Source of the DNA: Neoarius graeffei
Taxonomy: Eukaryota; Chordata; Actinopteri; Siluriformes; Ariidae
NCBI RefSeq assembly: GCF_027579695.1
Contig: NC_083571.1
Span: 33,956,443-34,020,442 of the forward strand
DNA length: 64,000 nucleotides
Direction: 5' to 3'
Shown here: positions 1 to 10,629 of the stretch, in pieces
Numbering within the stretch: the first letter of the stretch is position 1
Layout of the letters: each line of letters begins with the position of its first letter
The notes under the pieces: model-generated
Told to the model about the DNA's origin: nothing
What the model saw: the letters and a program-made list of their open reading frames with translations, nothing else
Database searches by the model: none
Made by a program: the position numbers and the translations under genes

Positions 1-6
1 ATTCCT

Positions 7-834
7 GTGTTGATAAGAAATAGAAAACATAGAGTACATTTAACCCTGGGGGTGAACCAATCTAATCTCCTTCCTGTTTTAAAACAACATCAGAGTGCAC
101 AAGCAGATATTACTTCTAGTCTTTCTGTAAAGCTAGCTCTTCTGAACGTTAGATCACTTTTAAACAAGTCATTTTTAATTAATGATCTTATTTGCAAACA
201 CAATCTTGATTTTTTGCTTCTAACTGAAACTTGGCTGGATCAAGCAAATAGTGCTACCACCCTTATTGAAGCAGCTCCCCCAAATTTTAATTTTTTGAAT
301 GTTACCCGACAAGGGAAGGGTGGAGGGATCGCAAATATATTCAAAGTCTCTTTTCAATGTAAACAATCCTCACTTGGTGATTTTACGTCCTTTGAACACT
401 TATGTGCACTTGTTACATGCTGTCCTAACATATTATTATTAACTGTTTATAGGCCTCCGAGACATTCAGCCAAATTCTTTCTTGAAGAGTTTGGTGAACT
501 GTTGTCAGTCATTTGCTTAGAGTTTGATTGTCTTATTATATCTGGGGATTTCAACTTGCATGTAGATAATACTGATAACACTTATGCCAAAGAACTACTT
601 GCAATTATTGACAACTTCAACCTAGTACAACATGTACAGGGGCCGACCCACTCTCGTGGTCATACTCTTGACCTCGTCATCACAAAGGGTCTTACTGTTT
701 CTACTACTGTTGTTGACCTGGCCTTATCCGATCATTTCTGTGTTTTCTTTGAAGTTTCTATGTCTCCTCACATTCAGAATAGCTCAACGACTATAGGGAG
801 GAGAGTCATAACAGACAACACGTGCTCTCTTTGA
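7..834 (+). CDS. LINE endonuclease (EEP family) fragment
   Basis: A 275-codon frame that reads as an apurinic-endonuclease-like domain of a LINE ORF2. Visible motifs are LALLNVRSLLNK (start of the domain), LLTETWL, a GGGIA block, VYRPPRH, SGDFNLHVD and, near the end, HTLDLVITKG and LSDHF. The SDH motif carries the catalytic histidine. In an intact element the enzyme nicks the target DNA for target-primed reverse transcription. The frame stops before the linker and RT, which lie in other frames, so this is a remnant. Confidence 0.85.
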   Translation: MLIRNRKHRVHLTLGVNQSNLLPVLKQHQSAQADITSSLSVKLALLNVRSLLNKSFLINDLICKHNLDFLLLTETWLDQANSATTLIEAAPPNFNFLNVTRQGKGGGIANIFKVSFQCKQSSLGDFTSFEHLCALVTCCPNILLLTVYRPPRHSAKFFLEEFGELLSVICLEFDCLIISGDFNLHVDNTDNTYAKELLAIIDNFNLVQHVQGPTHSRGHTLDLVITKGLTVSTTVVDLALSDHFCVFFEVSMSPHIQNSSTTIGRRVITDNTCSL

Positions 835-923
835 GCAAGCTCTCTCTCAGAACTCAACCAAAATGTCAGACACTCTAGATGATTTATTGGAAATTTTTAA
901 TTTAAATATGACCCAAATTATGG

Positions 924-1577
924 ATGATATTGCTCCATTCAAAATCAAGAGTCAATGATAAGCAGAAAGCACCATGGAAGCAGTACCCGGCAGTTAAACT
1001 GCTAAAGAGAGAATGTAGAAAGACTGAAAGAAAATGGCGCAAATCTAAACTTCACATCCATTATCAAATCCATAAAGAGATGCTTTGTAATTATAATTAT
1101 GAAATTCGTAAAGCAAGACAGTCTTTCTTCTCCAGCATCATCAGCAGGAATATGAACAATGCCCGTGTGCTATTTTCAACAGTAGAGAAGCTAACTAATC
1201 CACCACCACAATTAGCACCTGAACTTCTCTCAGTTAATAAATGCAATGAGTTTGCATCCTTTTTCAAAGGTAAAATTGATAAAATACGGCAGAATATTCC
1301 TCATAATATATCTCAGTTGCAAAAAATTGAAAAACTGCAATCACCAATGACACAGATAGATAACTTCAACACAATGTCAGAATTTTGTTTAATTGATTAT
1401 GAGACTCTTGAAAAAACTGTACAAAATCTCAGTTCCTCAACATCTGAATTGGACATTCTGCCCACCAACTTTTTTAAGTCTGTTCTTCATCTTATAATTA
1501 CAGATGTGCTTCAAATTATAAATACATCCCTGGAGACTGGCGTTGTTCCTGTGTCCCTAAAAAAAAAGCCGTTGTAA
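924..1577 (+). CDS. LINE ORF2 linker between endonuclease and RT, broken
   Basis: A 217-codon frame, rich in Lys and Arg at its start, that contains the usual LINE linker signature KARQSFFSSIISRNMNNAR followed by an acidic, Ser-rich region ending at LETGVVPVSLK, just before the RT fingers. It ends at an A-run (1560-1567). The next RT block (NYRPISNLPF, about 1621-1650) is in another frame. It has no function of its own. Confidence 0.7.
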   Translation: MILLHSKSRVNDKQKAPWKQYPAVKLLKRECRKTERKWRKSKLHIHYQIHKEMLCNYNYEIRKARQSFFSSIISRNMNNARVLFSTVEKLTNPPPQLAPELLSVNKCNEFASFFKGKIDKIRQNIPHNISQLQKIEKLQSPMTQIDNFNTMSEFCLIDYETLEKTVQNLSSSTSELDILPTNFFKSVLHLIITDVLQIINTSLETGVVPVSLKKKPL

Positions 1578-1700
1578 AGCCCCTACTTAAAAAAAATAAT
1601 CTGGATCCTTCAGTGTTAAATAACTACAGGCCAATATCAAATTTACCATTCATCGGGAAAATCCTGGAAAAAAATTGTCTTCAATCAATTAACTGCCTTC

Positions 1701-2430
1701 TTGATATCAAACAGCCGTTTTGATAATTTTCAGTCAGGATTTCGTGCCAATCATAGCACTGAAACAGCGCTGATTAAAGTTATAAATGACATGCGTCTTA
1801 ATACTGATGCAGGCAAAACATCGGTCCTGGTATTACTGGACCTCAGTGCAGCTTTTGATACTGTTGATCACAACATACTGCTATATCGACTTGAACACTG
1901 GGTTGGATTGACTGGTAAAGTTATCAATTGGTTAAATTCATACTTAAAAGATAGAAGCTTCTTTGTTACCATGGGAAATTGTTCCTCAACGTCAATGTCC
2001 TTGACCTGTGGTGTCCCCCAGGGGTCGATTCTTGGACCATTACTTTTCAACCTTTATATGCTCCCACTTGGGCAAATTATCAATAACAATTCAATTTTGT
2101 ATCACTGCTATGCAGATGACACCCAAATTTATTTTGCTCTATCACCTAATGATTATGCCCCCCTTGAATGTCTCTACCAGTGTATCGATCAAATCAACAG
2201 CTGGATGTCACAAAATTTTCTTCAGCTGAACACAGATAAAACAGAAGTAATTCTATTTGGAAAAAAAGATGAAAGACTCAGGATTACCACTATTCTTGAC
2301 ACAAAAGGGATTAAAACTAAAGAAATGGTTAAAAATCTTGGTGTTTTCATTGACAGCGAGCTAAACTTTGACAGTCACATGAAAGCAATCACTAAAACGG
2401 CATTTTATCACCTAAAAAAACATTTCCAAA
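1701..2430 (+). CDS. LINE reverse transcriptase, N-terminal and catalytic part
   Basis: Reverse transcriptase of the L2-type element. Landmarks are FQSGFRANHSTETAL, LLDLSAAFDTVDH (first catalytic Asp), the CGVPQGSILGPLLF block and the catalytic YADDTQIY box, followed by LNTDKTEVILFG. The frame runs on to 2492, but the LINE sequence ends where the MITE enters near 2435; everything after that is transposon-derived. The catalytic residues are kept, but the gene is split from its C-terminus at 3116 and is not functional. Confidence 0.9.
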
Positions 2431-2435
2431 CTTAT

Positions 2436-3103
2436 GCCGCTTTTCCACTACAAACGCGGCAGAGCCGTGCCGTGCTGAGTCGAGCTGAGTGAGGTTATTG
2501 GAGTTGCATTTCGACTACAACCGCGCTGAACCGTGCTGGCTGGAAGTGGGTGGACACATTGGGTGGAGTTAGCGAAAGTGGGTGGACGTCACGTGATGTC
2601 GTTAAGCAGCGCAAACAGTGACATCAGTGAGCTTTTAAGCGGTAGTCTCACGACCTGAATAGTAAACAATAAACATGGACATGGAGTCGTTAGGGTTGCT
2701 GGTCTTGGTTCTGTGGCTTGTTGTCACCGACAATGCCAACAGATACTGGCAAGAGCGTATAGATGAGGCGAGGCGCATAAGGCTTCAGAAATTCTCGTAA
2801 TTCGTAATTCTTCTTCTTCCGGGTTTACGGTGTTTACAGATCCCAGCGTGCTCGCGGGGCGTGTGTGGGCATGTGAGGACACTCCTCCTCACCAATCAGT
2901 GCACAGGGGAGTGTCTGCTCACGCCCCCAGCCTCACTCAGCTCGGTTTGGCTCGCTTCAGCCCCACTCCAAAACGGTGCGAGTTTTAGGGGCTAAGCAGG
3001 GCTGAAGCGAGCTGAGTCGTGCTGTTTTTTGGTAGTCGAAACGCGAGCCGTGTCGGGCTGAAGTGAGCTGAAGCGAGCTGAAAAAGGGTAGTGGAAAAGG
3101 GCC
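2436..3103. mobile_element. Non-autonomous DNA transposon (TTTTCCAC-type MITE) inside the LINE
   Basis: About 670 bp of non-LINE sequence splits the reverse transcriptase. Its ends are inverted copies: GCCGCTTTTCCACTAC on the left and GTAGTGGAAAAGGGC on the right. The interior is rich in GAGCTGA/AGCGAGCTGA words. Removing it and one copy of a 2-bp AT duplication rejoins the LINE frame as SKLIRGLVSKNYLEKLIHA. It resembles the two 3-bp-target elements at 16708 and 17742, so a PIF/Harbinger-type MITE is likely, though its exact target site is ambiguous. Confidence 0.7.
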
Positions 3104-3115
3104 ATAAGAGGACTT

Positions 3116-3613
3116 GTGTCAAAAAATTATCTGGAAAAACTTATACATGCCTTCATCTCTAGTAGGGTTGATTACTGCAATGGCCTTTTCACAGGCCTGC
3201 CAAAAAAGACCATCAAACGACTTCAGCCGGTTCAAAATGCAGCGGCGAGGGTTCTCACACGAACAAAAAGAACAGAGCACATTACTCCAATTCTAAGGTC
3301 CCTTCACTGGCTTCCAGTAAGCTACAGAATTGACTTTAAAGCTTTGCTGCTGGTGTACAAATCTCTAAATGGTACAGGGCCCAATTACCTCTCTGATATG
3401 TTGCAGCGGCCTAACCCAATCAGATCTACCAGATCGCAGCAGAAAAATTTACTATTAAAACCTGTTGTTAAAACAAAGTGTGGTGAAGCAGCTTTTAGCT
3501 ACTATGCAGTACAGCTATGGAACCAACTCCCAGAGGACATTAAAAATGCTCCTGCTGTTGGCAGCTTCAAATCTAGGTTAAAGACCAAGCTGTTCTCAGA
3601 TGCTTTCTGTTAA
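3116..3613 (+). CDS. LINE ORF2 C-terminal segment
   Basis: The C-terminal part of the same L2-type ORF2, after the MITE. It contains the family hallmark stretch SSRVDYCNGLFTGLP, LQPVQNAAARVLT, LHWLPVSYRIDFKALLLVYK and the closing NQLPEDIKNAPAVGSFKSRL. It ends at a natural stop and leads into the AT-rich 3' UTR. It is a fragment with no host function. Confidence 0.85.
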   Translation: MSKNYLEKLIHAFISSRVDYCNGLFTGLPKKTIKRLQPVQNAAARVLTRTKRTEHITPILRSLHWLPVSYRIDFKALLLVYKSLNGTGPNYLSDMLQRPNPIRSTRSQQKNLLLKPVVKTKCGEAAFSYYAVQLWNQLPEDIKNAPAVGSFKSRLKTKLFSDAFC

Positions 3614-3958
3614 ATAATTAATATTGTCTTCTTTACATTTTTTATAATTTTTACTTTCTCTGCATGTTTCAAATTTACTTTAACTTTTTTTTTCTTTTTC
3701 TCCTCCTATTTGAACTACTACATTTTATTATTTTATTTCTACTATTGTTTAATTCTTATTATTTTCTTTTAATTTTTTAATTATTTTAATTAATTGTTTA
3801 ATTCTTTTAATATTATATTAGTATAAAAATAAAATTATTTTATGTAATTTTATTCTCTATTGTTTACTGTTTTGTTTTTACTTCTGTAAAGCACATTGAA
3901 CTGCCATTGTGTATGAAATGTGCTATATAAATAAACTTGCCTTGCCTTGCCTTGTGTA

Positions 3959-4973
3959 AACAGAAGTGGGCGGAGACACCACCAGAGAAGTGGATACGGA
4001 GCAAGCACAGGCTTCCCAACCTCCCACTGACACAAGTAAACCCTACACTATGGGCTCTTTATAACGTACACTTTATTAGTAACTTTATGTAAACTGTCCT
4101 AATCTTCGGTTCTCTACTGAAACCGTTGTAAAACGGACAGAATCAAGATGCAAAACTAGGTTTTGTTTGTAAATCGTGTGTGCAAATGTTTTCCTGGCTA
4201 AACTGAACTAAAATTCCTGCCAAATTTACAAAAGTTTTACTGATTTTCTTTCTGCTTGTGTGCGTTAGTCGATATGTTGAAATTACCCAGCACTTTTACG
4301 GCACAGCTTGTTTACAGTTAGCCACGCCCACTAAACTCCATAACGGGCAAAGAGTGCACACAGAGAGCTGAAAACAACAAAATCGCGATGAATGTGTAAT
4401 TTTTAGAATGTAAAACTCCGAAGAGAAACATGTGATACAAATGTTTTTCCAAATAAGGACATTTATAAATACAATTGTCCAGCTTGATACATGTGGTACA
4501 ATGTGGTGTAGCTTGAGTTTTGACTGGATGGAAAGCAGTTTTTTTTTTTTAATGAAGTGTAGAACATTTTAGTCACATGAACCTAAACCTGGTACACATG
4601 AGCAACTTCTCGTCACAAGCATATTGCAATTTTTGGATGCAAGTTTTCCCTCTCGGGTCGCTGCGTGTGCGTATTATCTTCTTCTTCTGTCGATTTATTG
4701 GCGGTTAACAATCGATGTGTATTACCGCCATCTACCGGGCTGAGGTGTGATCTCAAGGGATATTAGTCATTGCAAATGCCTGCATGAGAATAATTCAAAA
4801 CTGAGCCTGTAGTCAGACCTTGAGCAGGTCATGTCCTGATAGTGTTCAAAAAGATATCAGTATTATGTCTCGAGCAATGTGTCATCACAACAGTACAGTA
4901 CACAGTGAGACACAAGGTCACAGAAGAATTCTAGCCTTCTAGCTGAAATAGTAAAATAGAATGGAGTAGAATA
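3959..4973. other. Intergenic, no gene seen
   Basis: About 1 kb between the LINE tail and the THAP element. I find no convincing exon, conserved protein or RNA gene. It holds a T-run (4539-4550) and short AT-rich stretches only. Confidence 0.5.
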
Positions 4974-5638
4974 TTAAAGGTCCCATGGCATGGTGGTTTG
5001 TTGATGCTTTAAACGGGCTCGTGGAGGTTTCCGGATGTTATATCCGCAGCCTTTCTCGAAATGAACCCTCGGCACGTAAATATAGCCTCCTGGGAGAAAG
5101 CCCCATTTCAGCGCTTTTCCCAGTGCGCCGTTTTGCTAATGAGAAGCAGGAGGCAGGGAAGGGTAGAGGGTGGGGGCGGGCCATGGGGGGGGCTTGACCA
5201 AGCTGCACGCACACATACTCGCTGCTATCAGCGCCTGTAGCCACGCTGCTAAGACAAAACCCCGTTCTCCTTCGGACTCCTTTCGTAAACTCAACGTGAC
5301 ACAGAGAGTGAGAGTGTTCGGAGTGGTAGTTTACGAACGTATAATACCCTAGGCTTGAACATGCACTCCATAACCAAAGAGGATAGAAGCAGCAGCAACT
5401 ACAACAACATTTCGCTTATCCAACAGAAGACATGCATTGCAGAGCAATAGTCAAACATAAGCTCATAAGTTACAGTCAATTTCCAGACTAAACTCAGTTT
5501 AACAGAGCATGCTGCATGCTCTTTAGTTTTGTAGCGCAGATTACCTGGCTAACTGCAGGAAGCGGTTAGCTGCACAGCTAATGTAGCCATTGCTAGGCTA
5601 ACGCACCGATTTTAAAACACGGCAAAATGACTTAACAG

Positions 5639-5950
5639 TTATACACTTACTTGTTCGGTGTTTGTGGCTGATGTGGCAGGGATGCTTGGTACGGACCCAG
5701 GCTTCAGTGACAGTTGATGTGCAAAACCTGCCCTGTACTGTCCCAAGTTGTGGAAACATTCCTCAGGAAAATGCTTCCGACAAACATACACCGTCTTAGG
5801 TAGACTCGACGGCATATTATTGAAGTAAATAAAATTAAGCCACTGCGTCTTCAGGGGCTCTCCCGTCGGCAGTAAAAACAGACTCTTTTCTGTGTTGTCA
5901 CATCCATGTACAGCACAATTTCCATGTTTCGCCCGCTTAGGTGATGCCAT
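5639..5950 (-). CDS. THAP zinc-finger exon of a Kolobok transposon
   Basis: A 103-codon frame beginning MASPKRAKHGNCAVHGCDN. The C2CH arrangement of a THAP domain can be followed: CAVHGC, then W (TQWLNF), then CRKHF for the last Cys and His, then a proline-type closing segment (LKPGSVPSIP). THAP fingers bind transposon ends. The frame continues to a probable splice donor near 5650 (GTAAGT on the minus strand). It is read as transposon-encoded because it lies within the TTAA-flanked inverted repeats. A domesticated THAP gene is possible but unsupported. Confidence 0.75.
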   Translation of the reverse strand: MASPKRAKHGNCAVHGCDNTEKSLFLLPTGEPLKTQWLNFIYFNNMPSSLPKTVYVCRKHFPEECFHNLGQYRAGFAHQLSLKPGSVPSIPATSATNTEQVSV

Positions 5951-6861
5951 GTTGTTGTGTCCTCTATGGTCTCCTCCATAGACATCCTATTATTACGTAG
6001 ACGGAGCGTTGGCTGTTCTGACGCGAGAAATGCGGTCGCCATCTTGGAGTGGTGAGATAAGCGCAAGATCATAGACATCCTATTATTATTATTATACTGT
6101 CTGCAAGGGGGTGTATGGGGGATGCAAGTGACCGAAAGGCAATGGAGGAATGGGTGGCCTGCTGTAAGTGTGATAAGTGGTTTCACAAGTCATGTTTTAA
6201 TGTTGTATGCTAATATTATATATATTGTTATTAAAATGTTTATTCATATACTACCTTTTTTATTTATTTACTAGTTTTTTCATTTACTACATTGTTATAT
6301 TTTTTATGTTTGACATTAATTTGTTATAAATAAATGTTTTGATATGCTTTAAAACAAAAAAAAAATGTTTGTGGTCAATATATGGTCATCACACATTGTC
6401 CTACATACCAAACAAAGTGCCCCACTCAACCTGAATACATCAGCTTTGCTGAAGGGGGGTCAGATTGTGTTGAAGGATGTAAAAGGCTCTTATAAATTCA
6501 CTGACTAGATTAATTTCCCCTTTGATATGTTCTTAACAATCTATTTAAAGAAAACATACACACATTTGAATCATTATAATGGATTTAGATTGTTAAAACC
6601 GCATTTTATTTAAAAAAGTGTCCCACTTTACCTGAATTTACCCTATCCATTGCAACAGGTTGGTGGTTGTAGCCGATAGAAAAACGTTAAGGTGTTTATA
6701 TCTAATGTATTTAGTATTCACACATTTTTTGTAGGATATTAATCACCGTTTCCTCAACTTCAACAATCTCCGACGTCTGTTCACTTAATATCAGGATATT
6801 CTATTAACGTGAAGCCAACTATGAATAATAACCCCGCCGCTATCCTTTATCATAGCTACAT

Positions 6862-7234
6862 CTCATCTCATTATCTCTAGCCGCTTTATCCTGTTCTACA
6901 GGGTCGCAGGCAAGCTGGAGCCTATCCCAGCTGACTACGGGCGAAAGACGGGGTACACCCTGGACAAGTCGCCAGGTCATCACAGGGCTGACATATAGAC
7001 ACAGACAACCATTCACACTCACATTCACACCTACGGTCAATTTAGAGTCACCAGTTAACCTAACCTGCATGTCTTTGGACTGTGGGGGAAACCGGAGCAC
7101 CCGGAGGAAACCCACGCGGACACGGGGAGAACATGCAAACTCCGCACAGAAAGGCCCTCGCCGGCCACGGGGCTCGAACCCGGACCTTCTTGCTGTGAGG
7201 CGACAGCGCTAACCACTACGCCACCGTGCCGCCC
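6862..7234 (-). mobile_element. tRNA-derived SINE (DANA/Mermaid type), copy 1
   Basis: Full-length SINE on the minus strand. The head at the right end has the pol III A box and B box (GGTTCGAGCCC on the minus strand), a body ending in the GATAAAGCGGCTAGAGATAA segment, and an ATGAG-repeat tail. It is flanked by an exact 13-bp direct repeat, ATCATAGCTACAT (6849-6861 and 7235-7247), so it is an independent retroposition into the Kolobok element. Confidence 0.92.
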
Positions 7235-8027
7235 ATCATAGCTACATGTATGACAAAATTTATTTTTTTATTAAAGAAAAATCAATTGGCAGTACATTAC
7301 ACAGTAACAAAAAAGATCAATGTCAATGTCATTACTAGTAATTACAAATAAGCACATTTAATAAAATTGTAATTGCTATTGCTATCAGGGGGTTACAGAT
7401 TTACAGGCAAGTTAAAAATATATACAGAGTTCAGCGCAAGCATTGATAGTCCTATTAGCTTTCAAATTGGGGGAACACAGTATAGAATACACATATTGGC
7501 TCATTTCATTCTGAAAGGCACAGAATGATGGCTTGCTGCCCAGGAATTTACCTCTGTGTATGTGATATTTAGCCATTAAAATGATAAGGTTAATGATATA
7601 TGTGTGTGTGTGCTGCTGTGTATGACAAAAAAATGCAGCCAGCGCTGCCAGCGCATTACACTGACTGCAGCGTATCACCACTCCAAGATGGCGGCCCTGC
7701 GTCTCGTCAGCGCTTTTAGAATTTACATTGGATGCTCCGTCTACGTAATAGGATGTCTGTGGTCTCCTCATTACAACTGGGCGGGGCAATCCATACAGTG
7801 GGTGGGAATCCAGTGGGGGGGCGTGGGGATCATCTCCCTTGCTGACGTGGTAAAGGGAAGAGCTTATCAACGCGCCGTTTTGACGCGCCATTCTCAAATG
7901 TTGGGCATAGTTTGGTTTACACATTATGAAATTTCTAGCCACTGGGGTGACTTAAGAAGGTCAGAGGAACTCATTTTAACGTTAAAAAACCTCAGAAAGT
8001 GAAAATTTCATGCCATGGGACCTTTAA

Positions 8028-8775
8028 CAATATTAAGAGATGTATGCTTGAGTCAATCCTTGCTCTTCTTGACGTGTATTGGTGCTCAGAGGGCGGGCAT
8101 GCCCTATCAGCCCTCGTCCCACCTCACCGGAGCTTAGAGAAACTCCGGCCAAATTGTCTAGAATTTGTGTAACCAAACAAAAATCTTCCCGTAAACCAAT
8201 TACGAGGATAACCAAACAAAATCTTCCCGTAAACCAATTACGAGGATAACCAAACAAAAATCTTCCCGTAAACCAATTACGAGGATAACCAAACAAAAAT
8301 CTTCCTGTAAACCAATTGCGAGGTGTGCGCGTTATCTGCGACCAGTGGGCGATTTGGGGAGGGGGATGCAAGTCACATGGAAATCACGTGACTACTTTGC
8401 AGGTGGGGATTGGCTTAGCCTTTGGAGGTGATCGTCTCATTATTGCAAAGACACACACACACACACACACGGCGATATCTCTGCACCAGGTCAGCGATTG
8501 GCAATTTTTTAAAATTTTTATTTCGAATTATTGTTGCAGAATATCAGGCATGTTTGGTACCTGCGATCTGTTGCAAGCAACAAAAAAATCGCTGTCGCAA
8601 ATATTCGCACATGCAGCAATTTTTCGCTCATGTCAAAAAATTGCACGACCAAGTGACGGAAAATCGCTCGTGTGTGCCGGGCTTAAGAAAGGGATCTAGA
8701 GTGATACAAAGAAGTGCTAATATTAAATGAAAGTCCTGACACCTGACTATACCTTTAACGTTATCTCTGTCTGCT
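8028..8775. other. Intergenic, minisatellite and CA repeat, no gene
   Basis: Between the Kolobok element and the next ORF. It contains a 39-bp minisatellite (8170-8316) and a short CA run (about 8450-8470). Open frames over the minisatellite on the minus strand are repeats of one motif and are not a gene. A CCTTTAA near 8754 resembles a Kolobok right end, but I found no matching left end. Confidence 0.5.
8170..8316. repeat. 39-bp minisatellite, about four units
   Basis: Tandem units read AACCAAACAAAAATCTTCCC then GTAAACCAATTACGAGGAT. Four near-identical units follow each other; single-base changes such as a lost A and CCTGT for CCCGT show partial drift. Confidence 0.9.
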
Positions 8776-9207
8776 GTGTTTTTCTTATTAAAACCTTACA
8801 ATGCTGGAATTCGCACGTTTTTTTTTTTCCTTCTTTTTGTTAACGCAGCCAGCCACCTAGTGGAGGAACTGATCCAGGTATTCGACTCAGTCCGAGACAA
8901 AGTCCTGGACAATCCACACACCTTCACCATCCCAGTGCAGAGGTTCATTTCTCGTTTTAAAACCATGAAATCAGACGCTGATCTGGCCTCAGCACTGTCT
9001 TCGTTCGGCACAAGCAACTGCAGACGGACGTCTTTTCGAAAGGCAGCAGCTGGGGGACACAGGACACTGCTTTCAGGACATCTTCTGAAAAGGATTAGAA
9101 GAGAGCACAATTATCCAAGGTGGACAAGGAAGAGAAACATGTCGCAGAGTTTCGAGTTCTGTATGGATCAGAGTACATCACAAAAGAGAGAAGGAAATAA
9201 ATGTTAA
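8776..9207 (+). CDS. Unrecognised ORF, possible transposon exon
   Basis: A 143-codon frame. Its first part overlaps a T-run and an acceptor-like TTAACGCAG ending at 8848, so the likely real segment starts after it with HLVEELIQVFDSVRDKVL and continues TIPVQRFISRFKTM, SDADLASALSSFG, then a Lys/Arg-rich tail ending at 9207. The helical stretch ending ALSSFG resembles the region after the zinc finger in some SWIM/Mutator-like fish transposon proteins, but I recall this only loosely. It could be a terminal exon of a transposon gene. No function is proposed. Confidence 0.3.
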   Translation: MFFLLKPYNAGIRTFFFFLLFVNAASHLVEELIQVFDSVRDKVLDNPHTFTIPVQRFISRFKTMKSDADLASALSSFGTSNCRRTSFRKAAAGGHRTLLSGHLLKRIRREHNYPRWTRKRNMSQSFEFCMDQSTSQKREGNKC

Positions 9208-9339
9208 AATCCTGCCACATCCTTTTCTTTTTCTTCTGCCTGCTTTACAGATTACAAGAGAACAAATCTAGTGTTTGTTCTGACTGTAATCATATTTCAG
9301 GCATCAAAAAGTGAATGCCAAACCAAACACACACACTAT

Positions 9340-9470
9340 ATAGACATGACGATTTCTCCGGTATATTGTTTTATACTACAGCGCTGTCGAAGTCTTGATT
9401 TGTTGATTAATTTTCTATAGCAGCAGCTGTCACAGTAGTGTAGGTTTATAATAATGAAACCTACTATACT
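9340..9470. repeat. Fragment of a dispersed fish repeat
   Basis: The words TTGATTAATTTTCTATAGCAGCAGC here and TTAATTTTATATAACAGCAGC near 33250 belong to one dispersed family. Its opposite part (ATAGCTGCTATAATGTAAGTGA) appears at about 14512-14535 and 33551-33572. The 9.4-14.9 kb block therefore looks like an old element split by later insertions. Confidence 0.45.
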
Positions 9471-9542
9471 ATAGACCCCTTCGCATGTTTGTAAACAAAC
9501 CGACCGTTGCCAGGATGTGCGCGCAGCCTGGACTCAGAAACA

Positions 9543-9696
9543 ATGGTGCTGCCCATAGACCGGCATTATGAGCTGTCAGATTATGCAAAACAATTATTGT
9601 TACAAGATCGAGAATGCTACATAAATAAGTTAACTCTAACAAGTGGACATCGCCTACCGGATCCGTATTTAATTAAAGAGTGGACGGACGATGTTA
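9543..9696 (+). CDS. First exon of a YqaJ-type transposon gene
   Basis: The frame starts at the ATG at 9543 (an in-frame upstream ATG exists at 9507) and reads MVLPIDRHYELSDYAKQL, CYINKLTLTSGHRLPDPYL, then EWTDDV. It reaches a good donor, TTA|GTAAGT, at 9696/9697. The pattern of a short helix, a Lys-containing 'KL' segment and a 'DPY' motif is typical of the N-terminus of a large fish transposon-encoded protein that later carries a YqaJ-like nuclease. The same pattern occurs in the minus-strand ORF at 13145-13450. Only the first exon is seen here. Confidence 0.45.
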
Positions 9697-10629
9697 GTAA
9701 GTTCCCTCCTCATTTTCCTCTGATACCTGAAGGCAGTCATACTATTTACAAAAAATATCAAACTCAAAAAAAAAAAAAACCTATTTACAAAAGTAGCCTG
9801 CCATCAACATTCTGGTTACAGCGAGACTACAACTTGATTAACAATGGGACATTCATATTCATTTTGTTTTAATCAAATTATGCCAGTGATGTGATGGCAA
9901 TGTGGCTTTAGCTACAACAGCAAATACCAACACTAAACAGCAATTTCAGAGATGCCTACCCCAAATTTTGAATTTCAGTATTCTTGAAAACGTTTTTCAG
10001 TATTTTGGAATGACTTTCAGTAACATTAATTTATGCGCATTCCCATTATAAAGAGGTGTATATATACCAATATGTTTAACATGTAAATTATTAAAAAGTA
10101 CTGTTTTGTGTGAATTGAATAAACAAAACACTAGCAGCCATCTCAACTGAATTTCCACTCAACAAATTTCTAGAGCATACAATATATCACATTTTTCTAA
10201 ATACAATAGTGTTCCCTGTTTGCAGACATTACGGTTGACTACCAATCATTGGTATTGAATGTAACTCCTCAAAAGTATTATATTATATTGCCTGGCAAAA
10301 TGTTCTACCTGTTAACGGATTCTAATAAAATTTTTTAAAAAAATTCTTATTTCATGCCAAAGAGAGTCCGACATTGTTATCTTAATGTCCCAATATTTAT
10401 GTCCCAAAGTATTTACTTCAGCATAATGCTTCAGATGAGACATTGAATAAAATGACATTTATAATTGTATTTAAAACAGTGGAATGATCAATTTTTTGCC
10501 ACAATCCCAACAGCACTAATCATAAAATTCTGTTTTTGATCATACTACATGTACATTTGCACTTGCAACACTGAAAAGACTTTGAATTAAAGAAGTACAG
10601 CCAGTGTTTGATATTTCAGTGAATAAAAA

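Larger units (their letters stand above)
1..3958 (+). mobile_element. L2-type LINE, 5' end outside the window, interrupted
   Basis: A non-LTR retrotransposon entering from the left edge. In order it shows an endonuclease region (7-834), a linker (924-1577), reverse transcriptase (1701-2430) and the conserved C-terminal segment (3116-3613). It ends in an AT-rich 3' UTR and a tail of short TTGCC-type repeats near 3940-3957, the usual ending of fish L2 copies. The pieces lie in different frames with stops between them, so the copy is dead. A MITE-like element sits at about 2436-3103 inside the RT gene. The L2 assignment comes from recalled family features; CR1/Rex1 is the main alternative. Confidence 0.85.
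4974..8027. mobile_element. Kolobok-type DNA transposon with THAP exon
   Basis: The ends are a perfect inverted pair: TTAA then AGGTCCCATGGCATG on the left (4974-4992) and the reverse complement followed by TTAA on the right (8009-8027). TTAA flanks plus a THAP-domain exon on the minus strand (5639-5950) are the combination known for the Kolobok superfamily. The interior has inverted blocks around GACATCCTATTA and CCAAGATGGCG (about 5975-6090 and 7675-7765). A SINE (6862-7234) was inserted later. No complete transposase catalytic core is visible, so the copy is probably non-autonomous. Confidence 0.75.

Noticed and set aside
6840-7115. Open frames reading MGFLRVLRFPPQSKDMQVRL and similar, seen at many places
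   Set aside because: They are translations of the SINE body and recur wherever a SINE lies.
8033-8371. 112-codon minus-strand frame with repeated RNWFTGRF
   Set aside because: It is a translation of the 39-bp minisatellite, not a gene.
8740-8775. CCTTTAA at 8754 as a Kolobok right end
   Set aside because: No inverted left partner could be found nearby, and the motif is too short alone.
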